Source: Corynebacterium pseudodiphtheriticum DSM 44287 (GTDB taxonomy: Bacteria > Actinomycetota > Actinomycetes > Mycobacteriales > Mycobacteriaceae). From it: DNA of 64,000 bases. Below the pieces are notes generated by a model. That model was not told the DNA's origin. It worked only from the letters and a program-made list of their open reading frames with translations, and did no database searches. The translations under genes and the position numbers were made by a program. Below are positions 29,171-36,610 of this stretch, in pieces (the stretch's first letter is position 1; every line of letters starts with the position of its first letter). The stretch is taken from the NCBI RefSeq assembly GCF_000688415.1, contig NZ_JIAH01000008.1, positions 186,001 through 250,000 on the forward strand. The letters are read 5' to 3'.

Positions 29171-30013
29171 TTACGGCAACGCGCCGATGCGCCGGGCAGC
29201 GTTAACGGCCTCATACCTAGTGTGCGCACCGAGCTTGCGCATAACAGAGCGCAGATAAGACTTCACGGTTTCTGCACCAATGCCCATTTCTTCCGCTGCC
29301 TCCACGTTGGTATGCCCTAAGGCAACACAAGAAAGCACATCAAGTTCGCGGGCGGATAGACGCGTGGACTGCTTGACGCGTACGGGCGAGACCATTTGCT
29401 CGCATAAGACCTCCAGCTCTTTGCGCACGTGCTCATCATTCACCCGGTTAGCCAGCATGCGCAGCTTAGAGTGTGTCGAACGAACTTGTTCCCATTCAGC
29501 ACCATTCATGCTGCGGTTGGAACGCGGCGTCGCCGGAACAGAGGCTTCGATTTGCCGCAGCGCGGAATTAACCGCAATGTCTTGTTCCAGGCACCGTGCG
29601 GTCATGGTGACTTCTTCGATGACCTTATCGCCCAACCGCACCGGGGAATGCACACCGACGTAAAGTACGCCACGAATTTCTCTACGCACGATCACAGGAA
29701 CGGCCAAAAGAGAATGTAGGCCTTCGTCCTGCATCACGCGGTCGTTTTCGTGGCTAATAATATTTGCGCGCGTGTAATCAGAAACACCGACTGGACGACG
29801 CGTGCTGACCACTCTGCCCCCCACACCAGTACCTGCCTCCATAATGATGTTTTGCAAGGCAGGAGTACGCAGGCCCACCCACTGGGTAATTTGCAAGCGG
29901 TTATCAGGCAACAAGGTGGCATACATAGTGACGGGGATGCTGGTGGCGTTTTTCAACGCAGTGAGTGCTGAGCGGACAGCCTCATCGTCATCTTTGATTA
30001 GGTGGGAATCCAT
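29171..30013 (-). CDS. ramA: LuxR-type regulator with GAF-like sensor domain (RamA)
   Basis: A 280-residue regulator matching RamA, the C. glutamicum regulator of acetate and other carbon metabolism. The N-terminal half is a GAF-like domain (about 15-150), and the C-terminal helix-turn-helix includes LSARELDVLSCVALGHTNVEAAEEMGI and VKSYLRSVMRKLGAHTRYEAVNAAR. The neighbourhood murA-ramA-cysK-cysE supports the name. G/C-run sites upstream suggest autoregulation. A Cat-type CoA-transferase, a plausible target, is 10 kb away. Confidence 0.9.
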   Translation of the reverse strand: MDSHLIKDDDEAVRSALTALKNATSIPVTMYATLLPDNRLQITQWVGLRTPALQNIIMEAGTGVGGRVVSTRRPVGVSDYTRANIISHENDRVMQDEGLHSLLAVPVIVRREIRGVLYVGVHSPVRLGDKVIEEVTMTARCLEQDIAVNSALRQIEASVPATPRSNRSMNGAEWEQVRSTHSKLRMLANRVNDEHVRKELEVLCEQMVSPVRVKQSTRLSARELDVLSCVALGHTNVEAAEEMGIGAETVKSYLRSVMRKLGAHTRYEAVNAARRIGALP

Positions 30014-30084
30014 GAAGTCTCCTCATCTGGGTGTACCCATTTGGGTGTTTCCAAAACCGCTTGACCTCACTGTAGCGTGAAAAC

Positions 30085-30113
30085 GGGGGTAATACCTAAC
30101 CCCGTTCACCCCG
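30085..30113. promoter_or_regulatory. Candidate RamA-binding cluster upstream of ramA
   Basis: CGGGGGT, then ACCCCG, then ACCCCG lie within 30 bases, the first two as an inverted pair. Known RamA sites are short G4-6 or C4-5 runs flanked by T or A in pairs. The site lies 70-100 bases from the ramA start, and two TGGGTGT words lie nearer (30028-30050). Autoregulation is the inference. Confidence 0.5.
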
Positions 30114-30117
30114 CCGA

Positions 30118-30163
30118 TATTGCGGCCACACATCTGAAACTATTGCGGCCAAACATCTGAAAT
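30118..30163. repeat. 23-base tandem repeat between ramA and cysK
   Basis: TATTGCGGCCACACATCTGA plus three bases occurs twice head to tail with two differences (30118-30140 and 30141-30163). It lies in the divergent promoter region. Confidence 0.85.
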
Positions 30164-30212
30164 TTCGTCAGCAAAATTCCCCACCTGACCCGACTTAGCG
30201 GTCTAGAATATA

Positions 30213-30244
30213 AAGACTGCTCTGTCTGGTTTTTTATGTATAGT
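30213..30244 (+). promoter_or_regulatory. cysK promoter with McbR-like operator
   Basis: AGAC-N6-GTCT at 30214-30227 matches the core of the McbR/CysR-type operator TAGAC-N6-GTCTA of Corynebacterium. It lies directly upstream of a -10 hexamer TATAGT (30239-30244), where a bound repressor would block the -35 region. Repression of cysteine synthesis under sulfur excess is the inference. Confidence 0.6.
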
Positions 30245-30332
30245 AGTGCGCAGAAAGTTAACCCCAACTCACTGCAGGGTGGCATGCATGCTCATGTACC
30301 GCCTCTGCAGCCGCAAAGGAGCTAAAGAATAA

Positions 30333-31268
30333 ATGGGTAAGGTATACGACAACATTCTGGATACCATCGGTGGAACCCCACTGGTTCGTTTGAACGAATC
30401 CGTCAAGGGCCTGAAGGCTAACGTCTACGCCAAGGTGGAATCCTTCAACCCAGCAAACTCGGTGAAGGACCGCATTGGTCGCGCAATTGTCGATGCAGCC
30501 GAGGAGTCTGGCGAACTGAAGCCAGGCGGCACCATCATTGAGGCGACCTCCGGCAACACCGGAATCGCCCTGGCACTGGTGGGCGCGGCCCGTGGCTACA
30601 AGGTTGTGCTCACCATGCCAGAAACCATGTCCAACGAGCGTCGCGTTTTGCTGCGCGCCTACGGTGCAGAAATCGTCCTGACCCCAGGTGCGGCAGGTAT
30701 GCAGGGCGCCGTCGACAAGGCTAACGAGATCGCCGAGACCGAAGACAACGCCATCCTGGCCCGCCAGTTCGCTAACCAGGCCAACGCCCAGGTTCACTAC
30801 AAGACCACCGGCCCAGAAATCTGGGAAGACACCGACGGCAACGTCGACATCTTCGTCGCTGGTATTGGTACTGGTGGCACCATCTCCGGTGCAGGCAAGT
30901 ACCTGAAGGAAAAGAACCCAGATCTCAAGGCTATCGCCGTTGAGCCAGCTGCTTCCCCACTGTTGACCGAGGGCAAAGCTGGCCCACACAAGATCCAGGG
31001 CCTGGGTGCAAACTTCATCCCAGAAATTCTGAACCGCTCTGTACTGGATGAAGTCATTACTGTCAGCAACGAAGATGCCGTCAAGGCTTCCCGTAAGTTG
31101 GCTGTTGACGACGGCATCCTGGGAGGAATCTCCACCGGCGCCAACATCAAAGCTGCCCTGGAAGTTGCAGCTCGGGAAGAAAACGAAGGCAAGAACATCG
31201 TCGTGATCATTCCGGACTTCGGTGAGCGCTACGTTTCCACCTTGTTGTACGAAGACATTCGCGACTAG
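30333..31268 (+). CDS. cysK: Cysteine synthase (O-acetylserine sulfhydrylase)
   Basis: A PLP enzyme making cysteine from O-acetylserine and sulfide. The 311-residue protein has the PLP lysine in [11 protein letters not shown] (Lys45), the phosphate loop [12 protein letters not shown], and [24 protein letters not shown] lies about 13 bases before the ATG. It is followed by cysE after 14 bases, forming a cysK-cysE operon. Codon use is strongly biased towards preferred codons, as expected for a highly expressed gene. Confidence 0.97.
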   Translation: MGKVYDNILDTIGGTPLVRLNESVKGLKANVYAKVESFNPANSVKDRIGRAIVDAAEESGELKPGGTIIEATSGNTGIALALVGAARGYKVVLTMPETMSNERRVLLRAYGAEIVLTPGAAGMQGAVDKANEIAETEDNAILARQFANQANAQVHYKTTGPEIWEDTDGNVDIFVAGIGTGGTISGAGKYLKEKNPDLKAIAVEPAASPLLTEGKAGPHKIQGLGANFIPEILNRSVLDEVITVSNEDAVKASRKLAVDDGILGGISTGANIKAALEVAAREENEGKNIVVIIPDFGERYVSTLLYEDIRD

Positions 31269-31282
31269 TCCCTGTTAGGCTC

Positions 31283-31855
31283 TTGTCTATGTTCCAGATC
31301 GTGTCCCGCATCCGCGAAGATCTCCAGAATGCCCGCGAACATGACCCCGCTGCGCGTGGCTCACTGGAAAATGCACTCGTTTATTCCGGCCTGCACGCGA
31401 TCTGGGCGCATCGGGTTTCCCACTGGTTGTGGCAGCACAACTGGAAAGGGCCGGCCCGAATCCTGGCACAGCTGAATCGCTTTTTCACCGGTATTGAAAT
31501 TCACCCCGGTGCAAAAATCGGTCGGCGTTTTTTCATTGACCACGGCATGGGTATCGTCATTGGCGAAACCGCCGAAATCGGCGATGGCGTGATGCTGTAC
31601 CACGGTGTCACATTAGGTGGCCAGGTGCTCACACAGACTAAACGTCACCCAACGTTGGAAGACAACGTGGTGATTGGTGCCGGAGCCAAAGTGTTGGGTC
31701 CAGTGACCATCGGGAAGAACTCTTCCGTCGGCGGCAACGCAGTAGTAACCAAGGACGTTCCCGCGGATTGCATTGCCGTGGGAATTCCTGCTGTGGCGCG
31801 CCCACGGAAGAAAGAAGAGTGCGAGAAGCTCCGCGATCCGGATTACTACATCTAA
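31283..31855 (+). CDS. cysE: Serine O-acetyltransferase
   Basis: Acetylates serine with acetyl-CoA and feeds CysK. The 190-residue protein has a short helical N-domain ([10 protein letters not shown]) and a left-handed beta-helix C-domain of hexapeptide repeats ([45 protein letters not shown]). It is the short form lacking the longer N-terminal extension of enterobacterial CysE. The ATG at 31283 may have an in-frame alternative at 31289. It is the second gene of the cysK-cysE operon. Confidence 0.96.
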   Translation: MSMFQIVSRIREDLQNAREHDPAARGSLENALVYSGLHAIWAHRVSHWLWQHNWKGPARILAQLNRFFTGIEIHPGAKIGRRFFIDHGMGIVIGETAEIGDGVMLYHGVTLGGQVLTQTKRHPTLEDNVVIGAGAKVLGPVTIGKNSSVGGNAVVTKDVPADCIAVGIPAVARPRKKEECEKLRDPDYYI

Positions 31856-31952
31856 GATTTCGAGCCTCACCACCCCGCCCCCACCATGCGGGGATATTGC
31901 TTGAACATGCGGTTGCGCAGCGTCTAAACCTTGCTACCTTGCATACATGATT

Positions 31953-32039
31953 AAAGCCCGGGTATTTGAACTGACCCCCGAAAGTTGGACTGAGCAATCA
32001 GTTTCTGACTAGTGGGAGCACTTCAAATACCCGGGCTTT
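31953..32039. terminator. Long-stem hairpin between cysE and the GNAT gene
   Basis: A perfect 18-base inverted repeat (AAAGCCCGGGTATTTGAA, 31953-31970, with 32022-32039) encloses 51 bases that contain an inner ACTGA-gcaa-TCAGT hairpin. TTTT follows on the plus strand. It can act as a bidirectional terminator between convergent genes, but the loop is unusually large. A 21-codon frame (31947-32012, MIKARVFELTPESW...) runs through the left arm; it has no ribosome binding site and is not called as a gene. Confidence 0.7.
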
Positions 32040-32119
32040 TGTGCGGCCTATTCCGCGCAGCTGGGCGCGAATCAGGCGAACGGTTGGTCGCAAATTATGC
32101 CGCGCAGTTAGGCGCAAAG

Positions 32120-32413
32120 TTAGTTCTCTGCGACAAGATCTTGATATTCCTCGTTTTTCTGCAGGAATTTCTCATACGCAGAGCACGTTGGAAGAATCTG
32201 CAGATCGTTCTCTCGGGCGTGGTCCAGGCTAAACTTGATCAGTGGTTTAGACAGGCCCTGGCCCCGGAATTCTTCGAAAACCTCGGTGTGGTTGAAATTT
32301 CGGACATTGCCTTTGTCTTGGTAATCAGCAAACCCTGCCAATTTTCCGTCGACGGTTATTTCAAAACGGGATTCTGCAGTGTTATTGGTGATTTGCTGGT
32401 TATGTGCAGTCAT
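32120..32413 (-). CDS. Small GNAT-fold N-acetyltransferase (YjdJ-like)
   Basis: A 97-residue protein of the short GCN5-related family. The acetyl-CoA loop is RGQGLSKPL near residues 50-58, preceded by HTEVFEEF and followed by ILPTCSAYEKFLQKNEEY with the typical central C/S-x-Y element. The family lacks the first strands of larger GNAT enzymes; substrates are unknown. A GNAT gene after cysE is common in Corynebacterium. The ATG at 32413 is preceded by AAGGAG. Confidence 0.85.
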   Translation of the reverse strand: MTAHNQQITNNTAESRFEITVDGKLAGFADYQDKGNVRNFNHTEVFEEFRGQGLSKPLIKFSLDHARENDLQILPTCSAYEKFLQKNEEYQDLVAEN

Positions 32414-32640
32414 AAACTATCTCCTTGGATCAAATAGTTTCCGTGGACCTCGTGGTTCTTAAAACGGAAGCACTATGAGCTCTAGTATGCCAGGATTCCT
32501 CTACCGAAGATGCACAAAACGGTGGACAAGACGTTGGGAAAACATGGATAAAACGGTGGGAAAACGCGGGAAACGAGCATGCACGGTGAGGGCGTGACAA
32601 ATGCAGGGTTATGCAACAAACCCCGGGAGTCCGATCTAAT
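32414..32640. other. Non-coding region with repeated AAAACGG/GGGAAAAC words
   Basis: No gene is supported. Imperfect short repeats of AAAACGGTGG and GGGAAAAC lie between about 32514 and 32572. The right part contains the first copy of a 36-base direct repeat. Confidence 0.5.
32568..32604. repeat. Direct repeat copy 1 (partner at 32803)
   Basis: GGAAACGAGCATGCACGGTG followed by an AG, GCGT, ACAAAT segment recurs at about 32803-32839 with three or four differences. The pair brackets the palindromic element at 32641-32706. Confidence 0.75.
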
Positions 32641-32706
32641 GTGCGATTTTTACAAATAGGGTCGCTAAAAGAGGCCTTTTTCGTTCACTATTTGTAAAAA
32701 TCGCAC
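32641..32706. repeat. Palindromic element, copy 1
   Basis: A perfect 19-base inverted repeat (GTGCGATTTTTACAAATAG with 32688-32706) surrounds a 28-base core containing AAAAGAGGCCTTTTTCG. A second copy lies at 39257-39321 in the same orientation with 24 of 28 core bases identical. The stems differ by a compensated pair: A-T here, G-C in copy 2. Confidence 0.85.
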
Positions 32707-32729
32707 AAAATTCCGGCTCCCCGACACGG

Positions 32730-32802
32730 GATAACAACCCCAGACACACCTTTGCCGTATAACCCTCATATATCCCGATATCCCCACTTTTGTCGTATAA
32801 AT
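32730..32802. repeat. Degenerate repeated word (TTATACGrCAAArGTG)
   Basis: On the minus strand TTTATACGACAAAAGTG and TTATACGGCAAAGGTG occur about 38 bases apart, separated by GGGATAT words. No function is evident. Confidence 0.4.
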
Positions 32803-32839
32803 CGGAAACGAGCATGCACGGTGAGTGCGTAACAAATAC
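32803..32839. repeat. Direct repeat copy 2 (partner at 32568)
   Basis: Second copy of the 36-base direct repeat; ends just before the tRNA-Phe terminator. Confidence 0.75.
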
Positions 32840-32845
32840 ACAAAA

Positions 32846-32879
32846 CCCGCCAGCATGTTTGTGCAAACATTCTGGCGGG
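32846..32879 (-). terminator. Terminator of the tRNA-Asp/tRNA-Phe unit
   Basis: CCCGCCAG.ATGTTTG pairs with CAAACAT.CTGGCGGG around a two-base loop. On the minus strand TTTTG follows. It lies eight bases after tRNA-Phe. Confidence 0.9.
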
Positions 32880-32886
32880 CTAGATG

Positions 32887-32959
32887 TGGCCAGAAGCGGG
32901 ATCGAACCGCTGACCTTCCACTTTTCAGGCGGATGCTCTACCGACTGAGCTATCTGGCC
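32887..32959 (-). tRNA. tRNA-Phe (anticodon GAA)
   Basis: A 73-base cloverleaf with acceptor GGCCAGA/TCTGGCC, anticodon loop CTGAAAA (GAA) and T-loop TTCGATC. CCA is not encoded. It is downstream of the first tRNA-Asp copy on the same strand. Confidence 0.95.
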
Positions 32960-33013
32960 AAGGAAAACAATCTTAGGATTTACGTTTCCGCAAACACCCA
33001 GCATTTTCCTGAG

Positions 33014-33087
33014 CGACCCTGACGGGACTTGAACCCGCGACCTCCGCCGTGACAGGGCGGCGCGCTAACCAACTGCGCCACAGGGCC
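33014..33087 (-). tRNA. tRNA-Asp (anticodon GTC), copy 1
   Basis: A 74-base cloverleaf with acceptor GGCCCTG/CAGGGTC, anticodon loop CTGTCAC (GTC), T-loop TTCAAGT and discriminator G. It is identical over its whole length to the copy at 34271-34344. Confidence 0.95.
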
Positions 33088-33234
33088 TTATTAACTTTGC
33101 GTGACTCCGAATCCTGACTGTGCAGTCTCCGTTGCGCACGATGGTTAAGACTACCTTTTTCCTATGCAACTGAGCAAATCCGCACTACAAGTGGCATAAA
33201 ACCTACATACCAGAACCACCGCTAGACTCACCTT

Positions 33235-34149
33235 ATGCCTACCGAAAATCCTGTACCAAGCGGCTCTGCACACCATAACCCAGCACACCATTACCTGGCG
33301 CGCTACGGCTCTTCATCAAGCAGCTCTGCACCGCGCACCATCGTGATCACCGGAGCATCAGATGGAATCGGCGCCGCAGCCGCACGCACGCTACACAACG
33401 CCCGCTCGGAAGACCGACTCGTCATCGTCGGGCGTAGTCCAGAAAAGACACGCAACGTCGCCAATACCTTAGGTGCAGAGCATTTCACCGCTGATTTTTC
33501 TTCCCTCACCGAAGTTCGGGAGCTTGCCGACGAACTCAACCGGCTAGACCATATTCACGCCTTGGCCAATAATGCCGGTGGGATTTTTGACGGGCCCGTA
33601 ACCACAGCTGATGGTTTTGAACGGACCTGGCAGATCAACGTCGTTGCCCCTTTCCTGCTGACTTCCCTCTTGCAGGATAAACTCCGTGCCGACGATGCCA
33701 CCGTCGTTCAGACCGCTTCAGTGGCACATTTGCTGATGTCTTATTTCCGGCCAGATGATCCGAACACTTTCCAACACTTCAGCTCGTCCCGCGCTTACGG
33801 TAACGCGAAACTCGGCGATATCTTGCTCACGCGCTATCTCGACTCGCACGGACTGACTGCGGTGTCTTTTCACCCTGGAGTACTAGCAACATCGTTTGCG
33901 CAGACTTCATCCGGCGTAATCTCTCGGGTGTATTCCAGCGTTTTGGCGAAAGCCCTCAGTGCGCCTGCTGTGGGCGGCGATAACCTGGCTTTTTATTTGG
34001 CTGGAACTCCAGGTATTCATTTTGAATCCGGTGAGTATTACAACGAGAGGCGCCGCCCAGGCAGGCAACGCCCGATAGCGAAAAACCTGGGGGTGGCTCG
34101 CCGTATTTTCGACGATTTAAGTGACAAGCTGGGCGTCTGTTGGGCCTAA
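33235..34149 (+). CDS. Short-chain dehydrogenase/reductase (SDR) family oxidoreductase
   Basis: A 304-residue NAD(P)-dependent oxidoreductase. The dinucleotide motif TGASDGIG is near residues 40-47, NNAGG near 112-116, a catalytic Ser lies in QTASVAH, and the Tyr-Lys pair is in SRAYGNAKLGD (Y-x-x-x-K). FHPGVLATSF follows. It resembles the retinol-dehydrogenase-like classical SDRs; the substrate is unknown. The first 30 residues are His/Ser/Pro-rich. It is the only protein gene between two identical tRNA-Asp genes, inside an otherwise standard Glu-Asp-Phe tRNA cluster, and lies opposite to the tRNAs, so it was probably inserted there. Confidence 0.88.
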   Translation: MPTENPVPSGSAHHNPAHHYLARYGSSSSSSAPRTIVITGASDGIGAAAARTLHNARSEDRLVIVGRSPEKTRNVANTLGAEHFTADFSSLTEVRELADELNRLDHIHALANNAGGIFDGPVTTADGFERTWQINVVAPFLLTSLLQDKLRADDATVVQTASVAHLLMSYFRPDDPNTFQHFSSSRAYGNAKLGDILLTRYLDSHGLTAVSFHPGVLATSFAQTSSGVISRVYSSVLAKALSAPAVGGDNLAFYLAGTPGIHFESGEYYNERRRPGRQRPIAKNLGVARRIFDDLSDKLGVCWA

Positions 34150-34222
34150 GCATGAATCTGAGCTTGAATATGGGCTCGGACATAAGCCCCGGACTTAAGC
34201 TTGCTGACAAGTTGTTAAAGAA

Positions 34223-34264
34223 AAAATCTCGAGGCACCGTTTTTCAACGATGACTCGAGATTTT
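34223..34264. terminator. Bidirectional terminator between SDR gene and tRNA-Asp
   Basis: An 11-base perfect stem (AAAATCTCGAG/CTCGAGATTTT) with an inner CGTT-tttc-AACG hairpin and T-rich flanks on both strands. It serves the plus-strand SDR gene and the minus-strand tRNA-Glu/tRNA-Asp unit. Confidence 0.85.
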
Positions 34265-34270
34265 GTTTGG

Positions 34271-34344
34271 CGACCCTGACGGGACTTGAACCCGCGACCT
34301 CCGCCGTGACAGGGCGGCGCGCTAACCAACTGCGCCACAGGGCC
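34271..34344 (-). tRNA. tRNA-Asp (anticodon GTC), copy 2
   Basis: Identical to tRNA-Asp copy 1 at 33014-33087. It follows tRNA-Glu on the same strand after a 31-base gap. Confidence 0.95.
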
Positions 34345-34375
34345 TTAGTGTAAAAGAGATTATGAAAGCTCTTTG

Positions 34376-34448
34376 TACCCCCAACGGGATTCGAACCCGT
34401 GCCGCTGCCGTGAAAGGGCAGTGTCCTAGGCCGCTAGACGATGGGGGC
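34376..34448 (-). tRNA. tRNA-Glu (anticodon TTC)
   Basis: A 73-base cloverleaf with acceptor GCCCCCA/TGGGGGT, anticodon loop CTTTCAC (TTC) and T-loop TTCGAAT. CCA is not encoded. Confidence 0.95.
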
Positions 34449-34588
34449 TAGCGTGTTCAACACCTTGTTTCCTTGGTGTCGGCGACTTGCTACACATTAA
34501 TACACTTCTTAGCATTTGACAAAACCGCAGGAGAAACACTGTTTTTCGCCGTTTGTATGCACTAGTTATCTGCCAGTATTCTACGGTT

Positions 34589-34987
34589 ATGAGCGCCGCG
34601 GATACTCCACAAAAACTCGCCAAGACACTCGCCAAGACAATGGACACACAAAACGCGCAACAGCCACCCGAGCACGCTGACGACCCATGCCCATGCACCC
34701 ACCATGAACACGGGTACAGCGCAGACAAATCCCGCTACTTGTCCCGTTTACGCCGCATCGAAGGGCAAACCCGCGGGATCCAGCGCATGATCGACGAAGA
34801 CCAATACTGCATCGACATCATCACGCAAATCTCCGCGATCACCTCAGCCCTAGAAAATATTTCTCTGGACCTACTCAATGACCACATTCACTCCTGCGTA
34901 GCCGATGCCGCGACCCAATCTGGGCCACAGGCAGAAGCCACGCTGGACGAGGCCATGAAGGCCATACGCAAGATTGTGAAGAGTTAA
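34589..34987 (+). CDS. csoR: Copper-sensing repressor CsoR
   Basis: A DUF156-family all-helical tetrameric repressor that leaves DNA when it binds Cu(I). With the ATG at 34589 the protein has 132 residues. The ligand set is Cys74, His99 and Cys103 (DQYC ... NDHIHSC), with the same spacing as Cys36/His61/Cys65 of M. tuberculosis CsoR. The N-terminus carries an extra 45 residues with a CPCTHHEHG cluster that could also bind metal. An in-frame ATG at 34553 is less likely. The probable operator is the palindrome upstream of copZ. Its stop codon abuts the stop of the DUF4185 gene. Confidence 0.93.
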   Translation: MSAADTPQKLAKTLAKTMDTQNAQQPPEHADDPCPCTHHEHGYSADKSRYLSRLRRIEGQTRGIQRMIDEDQYCIDIITQISAITSALENISLDLLNDHIHSCVADAATQSGPQAEATLDEAMKAIRKIVKS

Positions 34988-36466
34988 CTAATCCAGCAGT
35001 GCAGCAGCTTCGGCGTCGTCAAGCTCAACGATCCTGGTGGCCTCATCAGGCGTCAGTTGCGGTACCGCATTGTCGTCTGGAGCTACCTCGGTGACATCCA
35101 GAACTTCAGCATCAAACGGCGCGACATCCGGGCTTGGTACCGGCGCTGAACGCAACGCACGCGGCTGAACTGTCTCGGCACCCGCAATGCCGAAGAATTT
35201 GTCGAGGCCACGCACGTTGAACTGCGTGGAGTTATAACGTGAATTGTCCGAGGTGTTCCATTGCGAGATCACCAAATCAAGGTTGTCCAGGGTTGAACCC
35301 GGGGTGATGTAGCCGCCATAAGGTTGCGAGAAATTATTCGGCCCCTGCGGCTGATCCCATGGCCCGTTGCGCACGATGGTCGCTACCGGCACGCGGTTCC
35401 AGTCCGTGGCCAGCTCGCGGGAAATCCGAACTTCCACAGCCAAGGTTTCCTCGTTAAACATCGCCAGCACCCAGTGGCCTTGGATATAGCGCAGCGACAT
35501 CTCTCCGGCCTGCACAGGCTCGCTGAGCACAGGGTGCAAGACGCTTGTCGACGCAGACTCCCACTGCCCCGTGCGCGGGTTGTAGTGCTGCCAGGCCCGC
35601 GGATTCGCTAGGTCGCGGGGCTGCATACGGCTGAGGTAGACGTCGTGCTTACGGCCAAATTTCGTCGACACCTGATAAACCCAGCCATCCGGACCTTGTT
35701 CCCAGGACAACAGCTGCAGCAATCCACCTTTATAGCCACCGTCGATCGTGCCGACAGATTGCCACGTCGCGCCCTGATCGAGTGACTTCCACACCTGCGT
35801 GTGCGTGACATTGCCAAAAGGCTTGTTCCACATGCCCTGCATATACAGGGTGCCGTCGAGATTGAGCAGATCCGAAGGAATCACGGTCAGTCGACTTTCG
35901 CCGTGCGAATATTTGACCAGCTGTTGGACTTTCGGCCCGTCGTTCAGTGGCTCCAGGATCTCGATGCGCCCGTCATGGGTTTTCTGGGCCACAACACCAA
36001 CCGGGCTGAGCCACTCACCTTCGCCGAAGCGTTGACCTCGGAAGGAATCACCGAAAACCACCGCAAATTTCTTGCCCGGGGTAATTTCGCGCATGATTCC
36101 CAGATCACCAGAATAGAAACCAGCGGCATCAGACTTGCCGACGCCCAGCAGGTCGCCCAGCATGGTGACGTTGAAATCTTGTCGGGGCGCACCGGGCTGG
36201 CTAGGTTGTCCGGGCACACCAGGTTGTTGTCCCGGCCGCTCTGGTTGCGGCGCTGGCTTGGGCGCAGGGCGGCTACCTTGGTTGTTGCCGTTATTTCCGC
36301 TACTTCCGTTCGAGGAGCCGAAAGCAGGCAAGGATGATTGCGCATGAGCAGCAACTGGGTGTGCACTAACCCCGACCCCAAGGCCGAAGCTCAGGCCCAG
36401 CGCAAGAATTAGCGTCGCTGGGCGCTTGTGGATTGAAGTCCGCGGTGTGCGGCGTGATTCTGACAT
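34988..36466 (-). CDS. Secreted DUF4185 domain-containing protein
   Basis: 492 residues with a Sec-type signal peptide (basic start, hydrophobic core LILALGLSFGLGVGV, AHA/AQA-like cleavage near 42), then a Pro/Gln/Gly-rich linker (about 50-95) and a DUF4185 domain with FGDSFRG, HDVYLSRM, YIQGHWVLAMFNEETLAVEVRIS and YGGYITPGS segments, a beta-propeller-like pattern. Members are secreted actinobacterial proteins, some suspected of carbohydrate binding or hydrolysis; the activity is unproven. It is convergent with csoR with no bases between the stops, and divergent from copZ across the copper operator, which may be chance. Confidence 0.83.
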   Translation of the reverse strand: MSESRRTPRTSIHKRPATLILALGLSFGLGVGVSAHPVAAHAQSSLPAFGSSNGSSGNNGNNQGSRPAPKPAPQPERPGQQPGVPGQPSQPGAPRQDFNVTMLGDLLGVGKSDAAGFYSGDLGIMREITPGKKFAVVFGDSFRGQRFGEGEWLSPVGVVAQKTHDGRIEILEPLNDGPKVQQLVKYSHGESRLTVIPSDLLNLDGTLYMQGMWNKPFGNVTHTQVWKSLDQGATWQSVGTIDGGYKGGLLQLLSWEQGPDGWVYQVSTKFGRKHDVYLSRMQPRDLANPRAWQHYNPRTGQWESASTSVLHPVLSEPVQAGEMSLRYIQGHWVLAMFNEETLAVEVRISRELATDWNRVPVATIVRNGPWDQPQGPNNFSQPYGGYITPGSTLDNLDLVISQWNTSDNSRYNSTQFNVRGLDKFFGIAGAETVQPRALRSAPVPSPDVAPFDAEVLDVTEVAPDDNAVPQLTPDEATRIVELDDAEAAALLD

Positions 36467-36500
36467 ACATAGAAATCTAGACCACCGCCCACCCTTGTCG

Positions 36501-36519
36501 TATACCCCCTAGGGGTATA
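36501..36519 (+). promoter_or_regulatory. CsoR-type copper operator upstream of copZ-copA
   Basis: TATACCCC-CTA-GGGGTATA is a perfect 8-3-8 palindrome that fits the known CsoR box pattern (TACCCC, short spacer, GGGGTA). It lies 92 bases before the copZ start and about 30 bases from the start of the divergent DUF4185 gene. csoR is encoded 1.5 kb away. Confidence 0.8.
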
Positions 36520-36610
36520 AACTGGGGCCGGTAAGACAAATCCGAAAAAGATCTGCACACGAATATTCGCGATCAGACACGCATATTCGCCATCAGAAAG
36601 GAACCTACTT

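Noticed and set aside
32120-32413. Possible antitoxin or small toxin-antitoxin pair near the tRNA cluster
   Set aside because: The protein shows a GNAT acetyl-CoA loop of the short YjdJ type and has no partner gene next to it.
32636-33004. Minus-strand frame of 122 codons over tRNA-Phe
   Set aside because: It translates the tRNA gene, its terminator and the repeats; not a protein gene.
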